A stretch of DNA of 64,000 nucleotides from Immersiella caudata. Its lineage: Eukaryota; Ascomycota; Sordariomycetes; Sordariales; Lasiosphaeriaceae. The notes under the pieces are model-generated. The model saw only the letters and a list, made by a program, of their open reading frames with translations. It was not told where the DNA came from and searched no databases. Positions 30,448 through 40,475 of this stretch are shown piece after piece. The position numbers were made by a program, and so were the translations under genes. The stretch's first letter is position 1. Each line of letters starts with the position of its first letter. Location: positions 1,674,001-1,738,000 of the forward strand of contig JAULSU010000005.1 in assembly GCA_030512335.1 (NCBI GenBank). The letters are read 5' to 3'.

Positions 30448-32058
30448 CTAAGCCATCGCCGTATCTAATAGCAGCGCGAGTCGACTGTCCTCAGGAGATT
30501 AGTGCCTCAGTCTTTCATGTAGACAGTGCGAAGTAGAAACCAAGCGTGGGGCTCTTACATATTCAAGAAGCTCACGAATGCCAAAGTTCGTGCTAGGATC
30601 GCAAAAGAAGTACCTAGCCGATCCAATCTCCTTTCGGATGGTAAAAGGGACAAATAAGTCCTCAGCTTCGACCGACGTTGGGGACGGACCCCCGTCATCG
30701 TGAAAATCATCGCGAGCCCGAATACCCACCAAGATAATTGGCACACCAGGACAAAAGTGATCCAGCTCGGGTAGCCATCGTTCCAGTATGTTCTTTTTGG
30801 TGGCAGCCGTTGGGTTGTTGGCCCTGAAGCACAGGAGGATGACGTGGGAATCCGGATAAGACAACGGTCGTAAGCGGTCGTAGTCTTCCTGCTGTGATGT
30901 ATCCCAAGGTGCCAACTCTACATCATATCCGTCAATGCTGGCAGGGAACGGTTAGTAACGGGTGCGCTTTGTTGAGACCAGAAGACTTAAGCATACGTTA
31001 TGTCCATGACGTAGTTTTCAAGGACGGTAGGCACATAGACCTCGGGATAGCTCCCGCGGAGCATGACGCAAAGAAGCAGCGTCTTGTCGGCATCTAGGTC
31101 GCCGACAAGCACAAGTCTGCGCGGTTCAGTCAGAGAAGCAGACTGCTAGCTATCTGATGCGGGACACATACTTGTATTTTTTCAACAAGGGGCGCCGGGT
31201 TAGTGGCGCTTCAACTTCGTCTCGATGGGTCTCTTCCAACCCCTCGTCAATGGGGGTGGGTATGCTCGTCAAGGCAGTCCAAAACGACTTGGCGGTACCG
31301 CTCGCTCCCGTTCCTCTTCCCGTGAGGATGCTAGAGCCTGATCGGATGGACGCGATTCGTACGCTGACCACGTCGGAGATCAAACCGTCGTCGCCCTGCG
31401 CCGCCTCAGCAATTTCGTCCAGTGTTGTCATGTCTTGGACCTCTTCAATCTCCATCTCCACTATGCGTCGCTGCCTCGTAGCCATCTCCGGAAATGGCTG
31501 TGTCATGGCGGCCAGGTCATCATTGAAATCCTTGAGGTGCTGCACGAGCTCCGAGAATTTGTCGCGATCTGAGATGGCCCACGCAACCTGGTCGCGGAGC
31601 CGCGGCGCGTTCCGTTGCTGCTTCCTCCAGAAGAAAAAGGACTCCCTCTTTCGGGGTTTCGGCGACAGGGCAGCGTCTGAGCGGGCCATTGGTAGTGCAA
31701 GCGGGGTCCTTGCTCGATTTGAGGGCGAAGAAGAGCCTCGGCATGGCTTGAGCCCGAATCGCTTCCTCAACTCCCTCTCATCATCGAATAGGGCTTTGAC
31801 GCATTGCAGTGTCGCAATGATGCGGGTGCGCAGGGCCTGCTCGTCGAGGCGCTCATCGTAGTCATCGTCGCCGAGCAAGCCGCAAGCTCTGCCCCAGGCC
31901 GAGAGGCGCAACTCCTGGTTGTTGAATTTGGTCTCGAGGATGCGATAGTCCTTGTCCAGTGCCGCGCCTCGTCGCACAAGCTGGTAGCAGTCAATGCACG
32001 ATGTAAATAGCCCCGCGAGTCCGGCGACGCCGAGTACTACACCTGCTGCTTCAGTCAT
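30448..32058 (-). CDS. HeLo domain fused to Rho-like (pseudo)GTPase
   Basis: Exons 32058-31172, 31116-30997, 30937-30559 and 30489-30448 give 475 residues; donors are GTATGT, GTATGC and GTAAGA and every junction keeps the frame. If the last intron is not removed, the protein ends at 30499 instead. Residues 1-110 are a HeLo domain: AAGVVLGVAGLAGLFTSCID then CYQLVRRG, RLSAWGRACGL, ERELRKRFGL, closely like HET-S. A Ser/basic linker and a helix-rich part follow. From about 296: LVLVGDLDADKT (P-loop), YPEVYVPTVLENYVMDI (switch I), WDTSQQEDYDRLRPLSYPDS (switch II), HFCPGVPIILVG. The P-loop GK is DK, NKxD is replaced (GIRARD), SAK is CDP, and there is no CAAX box. HeLo domains form membrane-permeabilising oligomers; GTP control here is doubtful. 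Confidence 0.85.
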
Positions 32059-32640
32059 GGTGGCAATGGCAAAGCGTCGCCGACAAAGTTTCAGCTGCGG
32101 CTCTCAGCGTCTCAGCTGTGCATCCCTGCGAAACTTTGTAGCCTTGGTTGTCAGGCAGAAACCCCCAAAAAGGGAATGGGCGTCTGGCTGCAGCAACTGC
32201 AACCGTGCCGCTTGATGATTCGTCCATGGGTTCTTGCCCCGTGCTTCCAGGTGCTGACCAGCAAACGAGTTTTAAACATGTGGGGTTCTGTACTTCCCGC
32301 TGCGCAGTGCTCAGAGATCCTGGTTCTGTGCGTCGTAATACTATCAGAGTTGTGAAGCCCCATGTTGGCATACCCACCAGAGGACGGCCTTCCCCTACCT
32401 ACCAAAGGGAAGCCCAACCCGATTCAACAGCTCGTTCGAGCAGAGTGGACGGGTTAGAGATCCCCCAAGTCCAAAGATTTATCACGGGTGGGGCACTCTT
32501 GACATCGTGGCAGCCCCTTGCCCCTTTTCCTCATGATGCCGATGTTGGAAGTATTGATCGACTGGATCGCTTCCCTTTCTGCGTAACCGCGGGAGAAATC
32601 TAACGCTCAAACAAGACGTTGGACACAGTCTGGCTTAACG
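32059..32640. promoter_or_regulatory. 5' flank of the HeLo-Rho gene
   Basis: About 0.6 kb upstream of the HeLo start. Chance frames overlap on both strands; no domain or clear element is seen. Confidence 0.35.
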
Positions 32641-32783
32641 CAACATTGCAGTATTGTGAGAGCGGCGGAGGTTACATGGGTACCTACCTTGGAGACACAA
32701 GGTATGTTCCGTCAGCTCCACAGTTTGGTATGTTGACTCTTTTCATTACCGCCTCTCGTTCCTGATTGACATATACCAGAGGA

Positions 32784-33018
32784 AATACTCCGAAAAGCAA
32801 TTGACCGGGACTACTCCGCAAGAACATACTTCCACCTCGCTAAGAACACCTGGGTTCGACACCCCTGGCGCCTTTTCACCAAGCACACGCATTGTCTCCC
32901 AAGCTCAAGTCGCTATCTAACCGGGGAACCCACCTACCCCCCTATGAAGACCATTGTATCGGAACCATCCGTTAGGTTTCTCACATGTAACCCAGACATG
33001 GACCTCATCACCTTCTAG
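32784..33018 (+). pseudogene. Unassigned coding-like fragment
   Basis: After a splice-acceptor-like tract at 32776-32783, a 77-codon stop-free frame has a composition that looks coding: EEILRKAIDRDYSARTYFHL, AKNTWVRHPWRLFTKH, PPMKTIVSEPSVRFLTCNPD, ending MDLITF and TAG. It has no ATG near its start, and a GTATGT donor lies about 80 bases upstream (32700), after MGTYLGDT. It may be the second exon of a small gene or a relic. No family recognised. Confidence 0.3.
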
Positions 33019-33773
33019 TGGGTTCCCTTGAACTCAGTTCCGCATCCAGCTTCAACGTGTGGCGGCACTGTGCAGATCCGGAACAAGTTTTGGCATGCTC
33101 GAAGGCACTAGAACACCTATTTGAAAGTTTCGGTGGAAGAGTGATTTGAGAAGGTTGTCAAGCTACCGTTTGACGTGTGTCACAGGATGTCCATGACGAA
33201 GAGCGGACAGTACGTAGAGGTGTATCACGAACTAGGAGGCTCCAAGCTGCCGAGATAAAGGGTTCCCGGCACTGTCTGGGTGCGGGTCACTGAACTCTAG
33301 CGGCCCTTAAGAACGTAACTTCCTCTGGGCACATGTAGGAAGCGGTATATTGACCATGAAAGCCGGTAGCAGCCCAGACATTTGTCCGATGGATCTCATC
33401 CCATTCAGGGGCAAGACAATGCTTACTCGACCAAGCAGGGCTTCAAGTTCCCTAGCACAACTAACCGTCTCCAGATCCGCACATCTCGCAGACAGGATTC
33501 CACACCAAAGACGAACTCCGTCACAAGCAGGCGACCCGGAAGCTTAGAATAGACTCTGCCCAGGAACAGCAAAGCGCCCCTTTCTCGACACTTCCAAATC
33601 GAAGTCTAAACTACCTTTTCCTCCAACCTCTCCATGAGATTAACTTCTTTATCTACCTGATCCGTGCACCACTGCAATTTTGCACCCGTCTCTGACCCCT
33701 CTCAGCCAGTTCAAGACGTCCCTCTCCCCCCAGCCTGTCATCTTTTTTCTTTTCCTCTTTCCAACCACCACTC

Positions 33774-33864
33774 ACTCAATCACTCAATCACTCAATCACT
33801 CAATCACTCAATCACTCAATCACTCAATCACTCAATCACTCAATCACTCAATCACTCAATCACC
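33774..33864 (+). repeat. Octamer tandem repeat (actcaatc)n
   Basis: About eleven perfect head-to-tail copies of the 8-base unit actcaatc, ending in a variant acccagtc. It sits in the presumed 5' leader of the gene starting at 33934, just before an A10 run. Confidence 0.95.
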
Positions 33865-33933
33865 CAGTCATTTCACTTCAAGACGTTCGCTTCAAGCAAA
33901 AAAAAAAAAATCATCACATCCACTGTGTCGACC

Positions 33934-34800
33934 ATGAGCACCGCTCCCATCACTGGCTCCGCCTCACCAGCAGCCTCCATGCCCGCCACTCGGGCCGACA
34001 CAAGACCCAGCCCCGCCCCCATCACCACCGCTGCCTCCGCCCTTGGTGTTGCCTCCCCCTCCGGCACCGACACCAGAAGTCGCCCCGCCCCCTCCCCTGG
34101 CGCCATGTCGACTTCCCCCGCCAGCACTAGACGCGGCCCCGCCTCTCCCTCCGACGCCGTCTTCGACAACACCACCGCCACCACACGTGGCTCCAACTCC
34201 CCCCGCCGTGCCGCCACTACCCCCGCCGTCGGCACCAGACGTGGCCGTGGCCGTGGCCCCCGCCACAACACCACCACCACCACCACACCCCGTGGCCGCT
34301 CCTCCTCCGCTGACCCGCCATTCCCTACCCGCACCGACCAGACCTACCTAGACTGGGTCGCCCACGCCAAAACCTGCCGCTCCCACCGCACCGCGCCCCG
34401 CCCTCCCCGCCGGCCCAAGCTTTCCTACCCAGCCCGACAAAAGTGGTGGCAAAGCCCCGAGAAGGACGCCGCCGACCTAGCACGCCGGCGGGCCTCAGGG
34501 AGGGAAATGGCGCTGTGGCGTTGGGAGGAGGCAGTTGAAAAGTGGGAGAACGTGCGCTGCCCGATGTGCGAGCAGGGTCCGCCTCCACCGCCTTGGGATG
34601 AGCGCTGGGCGGAGTGGACGGAGGACCACGATAGGGATCCTTACGATTTTTTGAAGAAGGAGAAGTGGGATGCGGGCTGGGGGGCTTTCTCGAAAAATTG
34701 TGGGAGGGCATCGAGAAGGGGATGGAGAAGGAGGAGGACCTCATCGAGCTGTGAGGAATCGAGAAGGGAGTTGGACCGGACTTTGGTGGCGTTTGAATAG
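33934..34800 (+). CDS. Hypothetical low-complexity Ser/Thr/Arg-rich protein
   Basis: The ATG at 33934 (MSTAPITGSASPAAS) opens a 288-codon frame; the frame is open further upstream only through the octamer repeat. Residues 1-130 are rich in Ser, Thr, Pro and Ala with an RGRGRGPR patch. Residues 135-260 are basic and Trp-rich (YLDWVAHAKTC, RQKWWQSPEKDAADLARR, WRWEEAVEKWENVRCPMC, WDERWAEWTEDHDRDPYDF). The single CPMC pair is not enough for a zinc finger. No family is recognised. The conserved-looking C-terminal half makes a real gene likelier than not. Confidence 0.5.
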   Translation: MSTAPITGSASPAASMPATRADTRPSPAPITTAASALGVASPSGTDTRSRPAPSPGAMSTSPASTRRGPASPSDAVFDNTTATTRGSNSPRRAATTPAVGTRRGRGRGPRHNTTTTTTPRGRSSSADPPFPTRTDQTYLDWVAHAKTCRSHRTAPRPPRRPKLSYPARQKWWQSPEKDAADLARRRASGREMALWRWEEAVEKWENVRCPMCEQGPPPPPWDERWAEWTEDHDRDPYDFLKKEKWDAGWGAFSKNCGRASRRGWRRRRTSSSCEESRRELDRTLVAFE

Positions 34801-35175
34801 ACTTGAAGGCGTTTGAAGGGATTGGAAAGGACTTTGGGGATACTTGGCAGGTATTGTTCGTACTTTTGGATTGCCTCAGCAGCGTTGGGGATGCCCTCAG
34901 ATTGTATTGTTTCGGGCCTTGAATTGATCTTGACTTGCCTCAATTGCAAGCAATGACAGCCCTTCTGAACTTCGTGACGAGCTTGTGCTGCAGTGTGAGA
35001 GGTCTTGGCTGCGTCTGAGAAGGTGTTGATTGACATGTGAGCAGTCCATGCCATAGCGTGGAAAGGTTTCTGGAAAACTGTAAATTCCCTTGAAGATGCG
35101 ATAGAAGCCATCGGTTCCATTTCAAGAATGCGTCCCACGTGCAAGGGAAAGCCAACTGCGCTGCAAATCTCGCGT
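34801..35175. other. Convergent intergenic region
   Basis: Between the 3' ends of two convergent genes. It contains degenerate short repeats around ttgaagg/ttggaaagg, and no gene. Confidence 0.4.
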
Positions 35176-36033
35176 TCAACCAAACACCCCATAAACCTTG
35201 GGTGCCTTGACCGACAGGGCTAGCATCCCATCGCTGTCTTCCGACTCAGAGCCCTTCTCCTCCGTGAATATCCTTACGGGCTGCTTTTTCCTGATGACAA
35301 AGTCTAGTGGCTCCCCCAAGCTGAGCTGGCTAATGCTTTCTGTCAGCCTTGTCACTTCTTCATCTTCCCCTCCACTCATACCCTTCGCGCTGACCCTCAA
35401 TGCCGCCCACGCCAAGTCTTCTTGTTCTTGCCGTCTCGCCAGGCGGTCTTCGTTCCCAAGGGTCTCGAGCTCCGCGTCAATCAGCAATTCGTGCAGACGC
35501 TGGGCTTCGCGAAGAAAAATTCGTTTCTCGTTGCTGCTGATATGGCGTTGGGACGAGAGGCTCAACCAGTGAGATTCCATCGACTTGAGAGCTGCGCAGA
35601 CACCAATGTCGTAGGCATGGAGATTCTCAGCATCGCGGGTGGACTTGACTGACTTCTCGAGGCGGTTGATGGCGGTGCGGAAGGGTAATTTCGCTGATGT
35701 GGCATACTCGTCGGGGAGGGAAGGGGGGCTCGCCGTCGAGGAATCGCGCTCCGAAGTCGTTCGGGACAAAAAGTCGCTGTTGCTAGAAGTGGTCGTCTGT
35801 GATGGTGTAGGGTCTCCTGGGCCGGCGGACGTGCTTCTTATGGTCGATTCGGGTGTGCTTCTGCCTGCCTTGGACGATGGGTGGGTTGAACCATCGTCAT
35901 TCGCGAGCCAATCTTGAACCGACTTTCTGGCGTTTCTCCTTTTAGCGTGGTGATCTTGACGACGCACCGAAATTCCAACAGCGTCCGTCTCGTGGTCGGG
36001 CGTTCGGTAGGGAATGAGGCGGAGAAAGGTCAT
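35176..36033 (-). CDS. Conserved hypothetical protein, helical C-terminus
   Basis: Single exon of 285 residues from the ATG at 36033 (MTFLRLIPYRTPDH). Residues 1-100 are Ser/Thr-rich and disordered, with RRQDHHAKRRNARKSVQDWL near residue 25. Residues 105-230 look alpha-helical: LPFRTAINRLEKSVKSTRD, AENLHAYDIGVCAALKSMES, EKRIFLREAQRLHELLIDAE, EQEDLAWAALRVSA. A short acidic tail ends KAPKVYGVFG. No family was recognised. The helical half suggests a genuine, possibly oligomeric, protein. Confidence 0.6.
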   Translation of the reverse strand: MTFLRLIPYRTPDHETDAVGISVRRQDHHAKRRNARKSVQDWLANDDGSTHPSSKAGRSTPESTIRSTSAGPGDPTPSQTTTSSNSDFLSRTTSERDSSTASPPSLPDEYATSAKLPFRTAINRLEKSVKSTRDAENLHAYDIGVCAALKSMESHWLSLSSQRHISSNEKRIFLREAQRLHELLIDAELETLGNEDRLARRQEQEDLAWAALRVSAKGMSGGEDEEVTRLTESISQLSLGEPLDFVIRKKQPVRIFTEEKGSESEDSDGMLALSVKAPKVYGVFG

Positions 36034-37694
36034 GGTGACGAAATGGCTATGCAAATGGGGTCGATGCGCACTTCTGGCGAAGAGCGGAAGTCAACGGGAA
36101 GAGGGCAGGTGAACCAGGGCTCGCCTCCCGAGATCGATGATGGTTATATCCACGGTGCTGTGGCGCCTCTTTCCATTTGTTGACTACGGACAAAGGCGGA
36201 CGCACATTGTTCCCGTTGACAAGGCGATTGGCGTTTCCGTCTCCCTGTCTCCTTGTTTTGCTGGTGACGGAAAAACTGTATGTCCCAGTCCTCACTATAG
36301 TTTTGGCGTTTCCGTGTCAAACACTGGACGAGTCCGATGTTGGGAATGAGGAGCTGTTGTGGGGAGTTCGGATGCCATGCTGACATCAGATCGGAGAGGC
36401 GTGGTGACGTCCGGGAGAGATGGTTTGCGAATTGAGCGCAGGACTGCATTGTGGAGTTAACGTTATCCAAGGTCTCGAACCTAGCTATCGGGTGGTTGAC
36501 CCGGCATTGATCACTGTTCATGCTATGGAGAAGCAGCAGGGATCAATGCTGTTCGAAGATCGGTCACCGGAATGTCGGTCTCTCTGGACTTTGGTCAGTA
36601 AATCGTGGACAAGCAGGGTGGTTTTCCGAGTTTCTTACCTACCAGACTCCAACCCCATGGGGATGAGAGAGGCAACTCTCATCTGATACGCTACCAAGCG
36701 GGGAAAGCATGTGCGATCTTGCGCCACACGGCATTCTGTGTTGGCGGAGCGTGAATGGGGAGAGCGCAGCGAGGTCGTCAAGCCATTGACGATGCTTCGA
36801 AAACGTGAAAAATGACAGAACCAAGGATATGTTCTCGCTGTGAGAAAAACGGAAGAACAGGCTGTTTGCGTCGGCTCAACTTGGAGTAAACAAATGCGCG
36901 CCAATTCAGGGGTAGCTCAGGGCACGATCGACAAGACAGGGTTAGGGGGTCGAACGCAAGTTCGTGAAGCCATTCCGCAAGACCGATCCGAGAATGAGAC
37001 ATGAAGCGAATGAGGTTGTACTGACATGCGTTCCGGGAAGCCCTCCAATGTTCCGCAGATATCAGTTTATTGCCCTTTTGACATCATTGGTCGCTCCTTC
37101 CCAGACAGGCGAGACAAGGACGCAGGCATCCAGGCCAGTATCGTTCCATTCGCCTGAAAAAAATTGGGACGCGGCGATCTCCGCCCCTCGGCAAGGAGTC
37201 AGCCAGATCCAAGAATCTCAATTGGGTCTTCCCTTTGCGCATGCGACACCTTCCGGATTGCTCTTAGCCCCGGCCAGGCGCGGCGCAGGCACACTTTCTG
37301 CGTCTCGTCGCGGGGCAAAGGCGCGGGCGCGCCAAGGATCCCACGCAACGAGATGCGGGGTCCTGTCCAGACTCATTCATGGTGGGGTGTTTGACTTTTT
37401 TTTTTTTTTTTTTGATCTTTACTTCTAGAATTCCTACTTTTTGGCCGTTGAATTTTATCGTTTTCGAGTATCCGCTTGCCGGTGGGTGTAGTGTAAACCG
37501 CGTATCTTTCCCCTTGTCAAGGGCATTTCTCGATCATTCACAGCCTCTATCGCAAAACACCATCCTCCGTCCCCTGCCTCGCCTGTTGCCTCGTCCGTTA
37601 CCCCACCATCCGCTCCTCTCCCCTTGCGAAGTATCGCAACACAACATAGTCTCAGCCGGCGCACTTCCTGGTGCCCCGCATCCAATCATCCAAG
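36034..37694. other. Long divergent intergenic region
   Basis: About 1.7 kb with no supported gene. Overlapping frames on both strands (36100-37000) lack domains. A T17 run occurs at about 37398-37414, and a CT-rich promoter and leader precede 37695. Confidence 0.4.
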
Positions 37695-38444
37695 ATGGTC
37701 CAAAAGCTCTATGTCACCTACAATGACGTGAGTAACACCTCCCTCGAGCGTCCCGCCCTCGAGTCTCGCGCACTCGACTAACACCCTCTTCCAGGTCCAC
37801 AAGCTCTGCCAAGAGGCCGCCCCCAAGCTCCTCGAGGAGGTAAACCCCCAGCTCATGATCGCCATCGGCGGCGGCGGCTACGTCCCCGCGCGCATCCTCC
37901 GCTCCTTCCTTAAGCGCGCCGGCAGCCCCAACATCCCCATCCAGGCCATCGGCCTCTCCCTCTACGAGCAGCTCTCGACCAGCACCGACGCCGACGTCGA
38001 GGAGCCCGGCACCAAGGTTACGCGCACGCAGTGGCTGGATCTGAGCGCGCTCGGCGAGATGGGCAGCCTCGTGGGGAAGCGCATCCTGATCGTGGACGAG
38101 GTTGACGACACGCGCACGACGCTCGAGTACGCCGTTAAGGAGCTCGAGAAGGATGTGGAGTTGGCGCGTGAGAAGTTTGGCGGCGAAAAGGCGCAGTTTA
38201 GTATTTTTGTGCTCCATGTAAGTTGTTTTTCTCTGGTTTTGCCACTCAGATATCTTCGGATGGATGCTGACGGATGCGCTTACAGAACAAGGATAAGCAA
38301 AAGAAGGGCATCTTGCCCGAGGAGATGACCAGCTCCGGCCGGTACGTCGCCGCCCGGACGGTCGGTGACGAGTGGATCTGCTACCCCTGGGAGGCCACAG
38401 ACATCGATGAGCATGACGCGCTCGCTGCCAAGCAGCATGAGTAG
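37695..38444 (+). CDS. HPT1: Hypoxanthine/xanthine-guanine phosphoribosyltransferase
   Basis: Exons 37695-37727, 37795-38217 and 38286-38444 (GTGAGT and GTAAGT donors, TACAG and CCAG acceptors) give 204 residues. The start MVQKLYVTYND/VHKLC, the IAIGGGGYVPARILRSFL block, KVTRTQWLDL and the PRPP-binding motif LIVDEVDDTRTT (residues about 108-120) match yeast Hpt1/Xpt1-type enzymes. The last exon has GRYVAARTVGDEWICYPWE, the purine-stacking region. The enzyme salvages hypoxanthine, guanine and perhaps xanthine to nucleotides with PRPP in the cytosol. Fungal Hpt1 and Xpt1 are close relatives, so substrate preference is not certain. The first exon has only 11 codons. Confidence 0.92.
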
Positions 38445-38892
38445 AGGTTAGGGGTGGCGTCTGAGGAGTCCTAAAGTCTGCGTAGAGTGTAAGCGGGAGT
38501 CAAGTTCAGTTGCTTCTGTCTGTTGCGTAGCGTCCGTGGAAAGACATGGAGGCAGTGCGACTAGGGGCGTGAAAGGGAAGCGAGGGGGCGCGAAGGAGTG
38601 TAGAACCTTACGCTGGCTCCCACAGATCCGATAGTGTGGAGGACGACGCTGTTGGATACCTATGTTGCCCTAGGTGATACGTCCTCGTATCAAGTCGAGT
38701 CTATATACTAGTTCTAGTCCGGATATGTTAGTCCTGAGATATCCCTCAGAGCATGGTAGGTGGCCCCCGCCGGGATCTGTGAGCTCGTGGTTTATTGACA
38801 GAGGTCTATGTGGCTTCCACGCAAGCCGTCAAGGTCTATGAAGCGCCATGTGCTAGAATAGTACACTGGAACCAAGCAGAAAAGAAGCTGGC
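38445..38892. other. Convergent intergenic region
   Basis: 3' flanks of two convergent genes, with no gene in between. Confidence 0.45.
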
Positions 38893-39909
38893 TCACCCGC
38901 CCGACGTGCCTTCTCTCAGGTGCTTCTCTTTTAACCTCTTCTCCTGCTTCATGAACTCGCGAATGCCCACAGGAACATTTTTATACAGCTCCTCATCCCA
39001 GAAGGCTGGTGACACCTTACCGGACGGGGAAGAGGGTCCACCAACACCAGCGTCCCAATTAGTAACCGAACCACCCCCGTCGTCGTCCATGCTCACCGCT
39101 CCGTGGTCCAACTCGTGCTTCCCTACGCCCACTTTTGCACTTCTTCCTGTCTCACCCATGCTCGCGCTTGTTGTCCCTGCCGCCAATCCCGCTTCTTGCG
39201 CTCGCAGTCGTCGTTCTGCTTCATTATGCGCGCTCGACCATTCCTCCATGTCATCTCGGTACCGATCCCACACGCAGTTGACGCAACCACTCATGCAGCA
39301 GTTATCGGGCTCCTCCGGGCGGGGTGGCACCAAGACACCAGCGATCATTCGGCTTTTGGTCCGGATGGCGGCGAGGCGTTCGGCGCGTTCAGCCGGGCCG
39401 GCTAAGCTCGACCCGAAGACGACGCGGGCTCGGGCCTGTACGTCGTTAGAGGGCTCGTTCACGGGTTCTGGAGGATCGGGGGAGGAGGGTACGACCGACT
39501 TTGATTTTCCGTTGCCGTTATCGCCATTGGAGGCCTTGGGCTTACGGCCGCGCTTCGCCGGGGTGGGAGAGGGGCCGGGAGTGGGAGCAGCGACGGGGTC
39601 AGCCGCTTTTGCGGGCTCGGGCGCGGGTGTTGGCTCTGCCTTAGGAGTCTTCTCGGCCGGGGGTTCGGGAGGCGAGGGCGTGGAGGATTGGGGTGCGACC
39701 TCGACCTTTCTCTCGGGCAGCTTGGCGGAGTCGAGAATGGCCTGGTAGAAGGGGCCAATGGGGTGCGCCTGCTCCTGCGATAACTCGACGGGCGAGGGGG
39801 GAGAGGTGTCTCTAGTGGGAATGGTGGCATAGGTGCGCCGGGTTTGTTGGCTCCTGAACGCCCGGGTGAGCGATCGCGCAGGCTGCGCGCTGAAAATGCT
39901 TCTGCGCAT
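38893..39909 (-). CDS. Oxidoreductase-like mitochondrial protein
   Basis: Single exon of 338 residues from the ATG at 39909; a longer open frame upstream has no ATG. The start MRRSIFSAQPARSLTRAFRS, then QQTRRTYA, is a typical mitochondrial targeting peptide. A Pro/Ala-rich disordered part follows (70-160), then the signature RPEEPDNCCMSGCVNCVWD and YRDDMEEW, the oxidoreductase-like domain (PF09791) with cysteines at about 204, 205, 209 and 212. The C-terminus (FWDEELYKNVPVGIREFMKQ) is conserved in fungal homologues. The family is associated with mitochondrial redox functions but its exact role is unknown. Confidence 0.85.
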   Translation of the reverse strand: MRRSIFSAQPARSLTRAFRSQQTRRTYATIPTRDTSPPSPVELSQEQAHPIGPFYQAILDSAKLPERKVEVAPQSSTPSPPEPPAEKTPKAEPTPAPEPAKAADPVAAPTPGPSPTPAKRGRKPKASNGDNGNGKSKSVVPSSPDPPEPVNEPSNDVQARARVVFGSSLAGPAERAERLAAIRTKSRMIAGVLVPPRPEEPDNCCMSGCVNCVWDRYRDDMEEWSSAHNEAERRLRAQEAGLAAGTTSASMGETGRSAKVGVGKHELDHGAVSMDDDGGGSVTNWDAGVGGPSSPSGKVSPAFWDEELYKNVPVGIREFMKQEKRLKEKHLREGTSGG

Positions 39910-40475
39910 GGTGTTTGGCTTGCGTTCGGACTGGATAAGCTCGGGGCCTGCAGTAGGTGTGATGTGGGCGCTCGCAATGGATGAGATGGAGGCCGCAGCG
40001 GAAGCGGAGGACAGTCTGGCTAGTGGCTTGGACGAGCGAGAAATTTCAATGGATCTCGAATTTGGAGCCGAGGACAAGCAACGTCATAAAGATAGGGATC
40101 CGCTATCGAGCGGCGCACGTGGGGGGTCACGTGAGCCAATGGAGAATAGCACCACCAATAGTTGAAGATAGCTTGAGATTGAGTTTTGAAATGAAAACAG
40201 TGAGCAATTAAATAGATTCTGAGCTTTCCATGGGAGAAGTTCTCGAGGCTTTCGTTGAAGATTTCCAGGTTGTTTCCTGCTCGCTTGGCTGTGCTTTCCT
40301 GTGAAACCAAACAAAGCATCTCGAGCTCCCGACCTTGGCCGCTTCCTCCCCACCTTCGTTCAATGTCAACACTCAATTGATCCTGTCCACGCGACCTGAC
40401 GCGTCGATCGATTGAAAACTTCTTGGAGGCACCTGAGTATCATGGCTAGGTAGCTGAAAGCTCATTTTTAACGCG
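39910..40475. promoter_or_regulatory. Divergent promoter
   Basis: Between two divergent genes, mitochondrial and kinetochore-like. It contains the palindrome cacgtggggggtcacgtg near 40118 with two CACGTG-like halves. Regulation is unproven. Confidence 0.35.

Noticed and set aside
30499..30915. Stand-alone small GTPase gene
   Set aside because: It lacks its P-loop exon and start codon; both are supplied by upstream exons joined to the HeLo domain.
33774..33864. Possible CRISPR-like array
   Set aside because: The unit is an 8-base head-to-tail microsatellite with no spacers, and the organism is a fungus.
36905..36960. tRNA-like text ('ggggtagctcaggg' and 'gggggtcgaacgc')
   Set aside because: No acceptor or anticodon stem can be paired around it.
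37855..38328. HPT frame ending at 38328 as a complete gene
   Set aside because: It reads through intron 2; splicing at 38217/38286 restores the conserved C-terminus.
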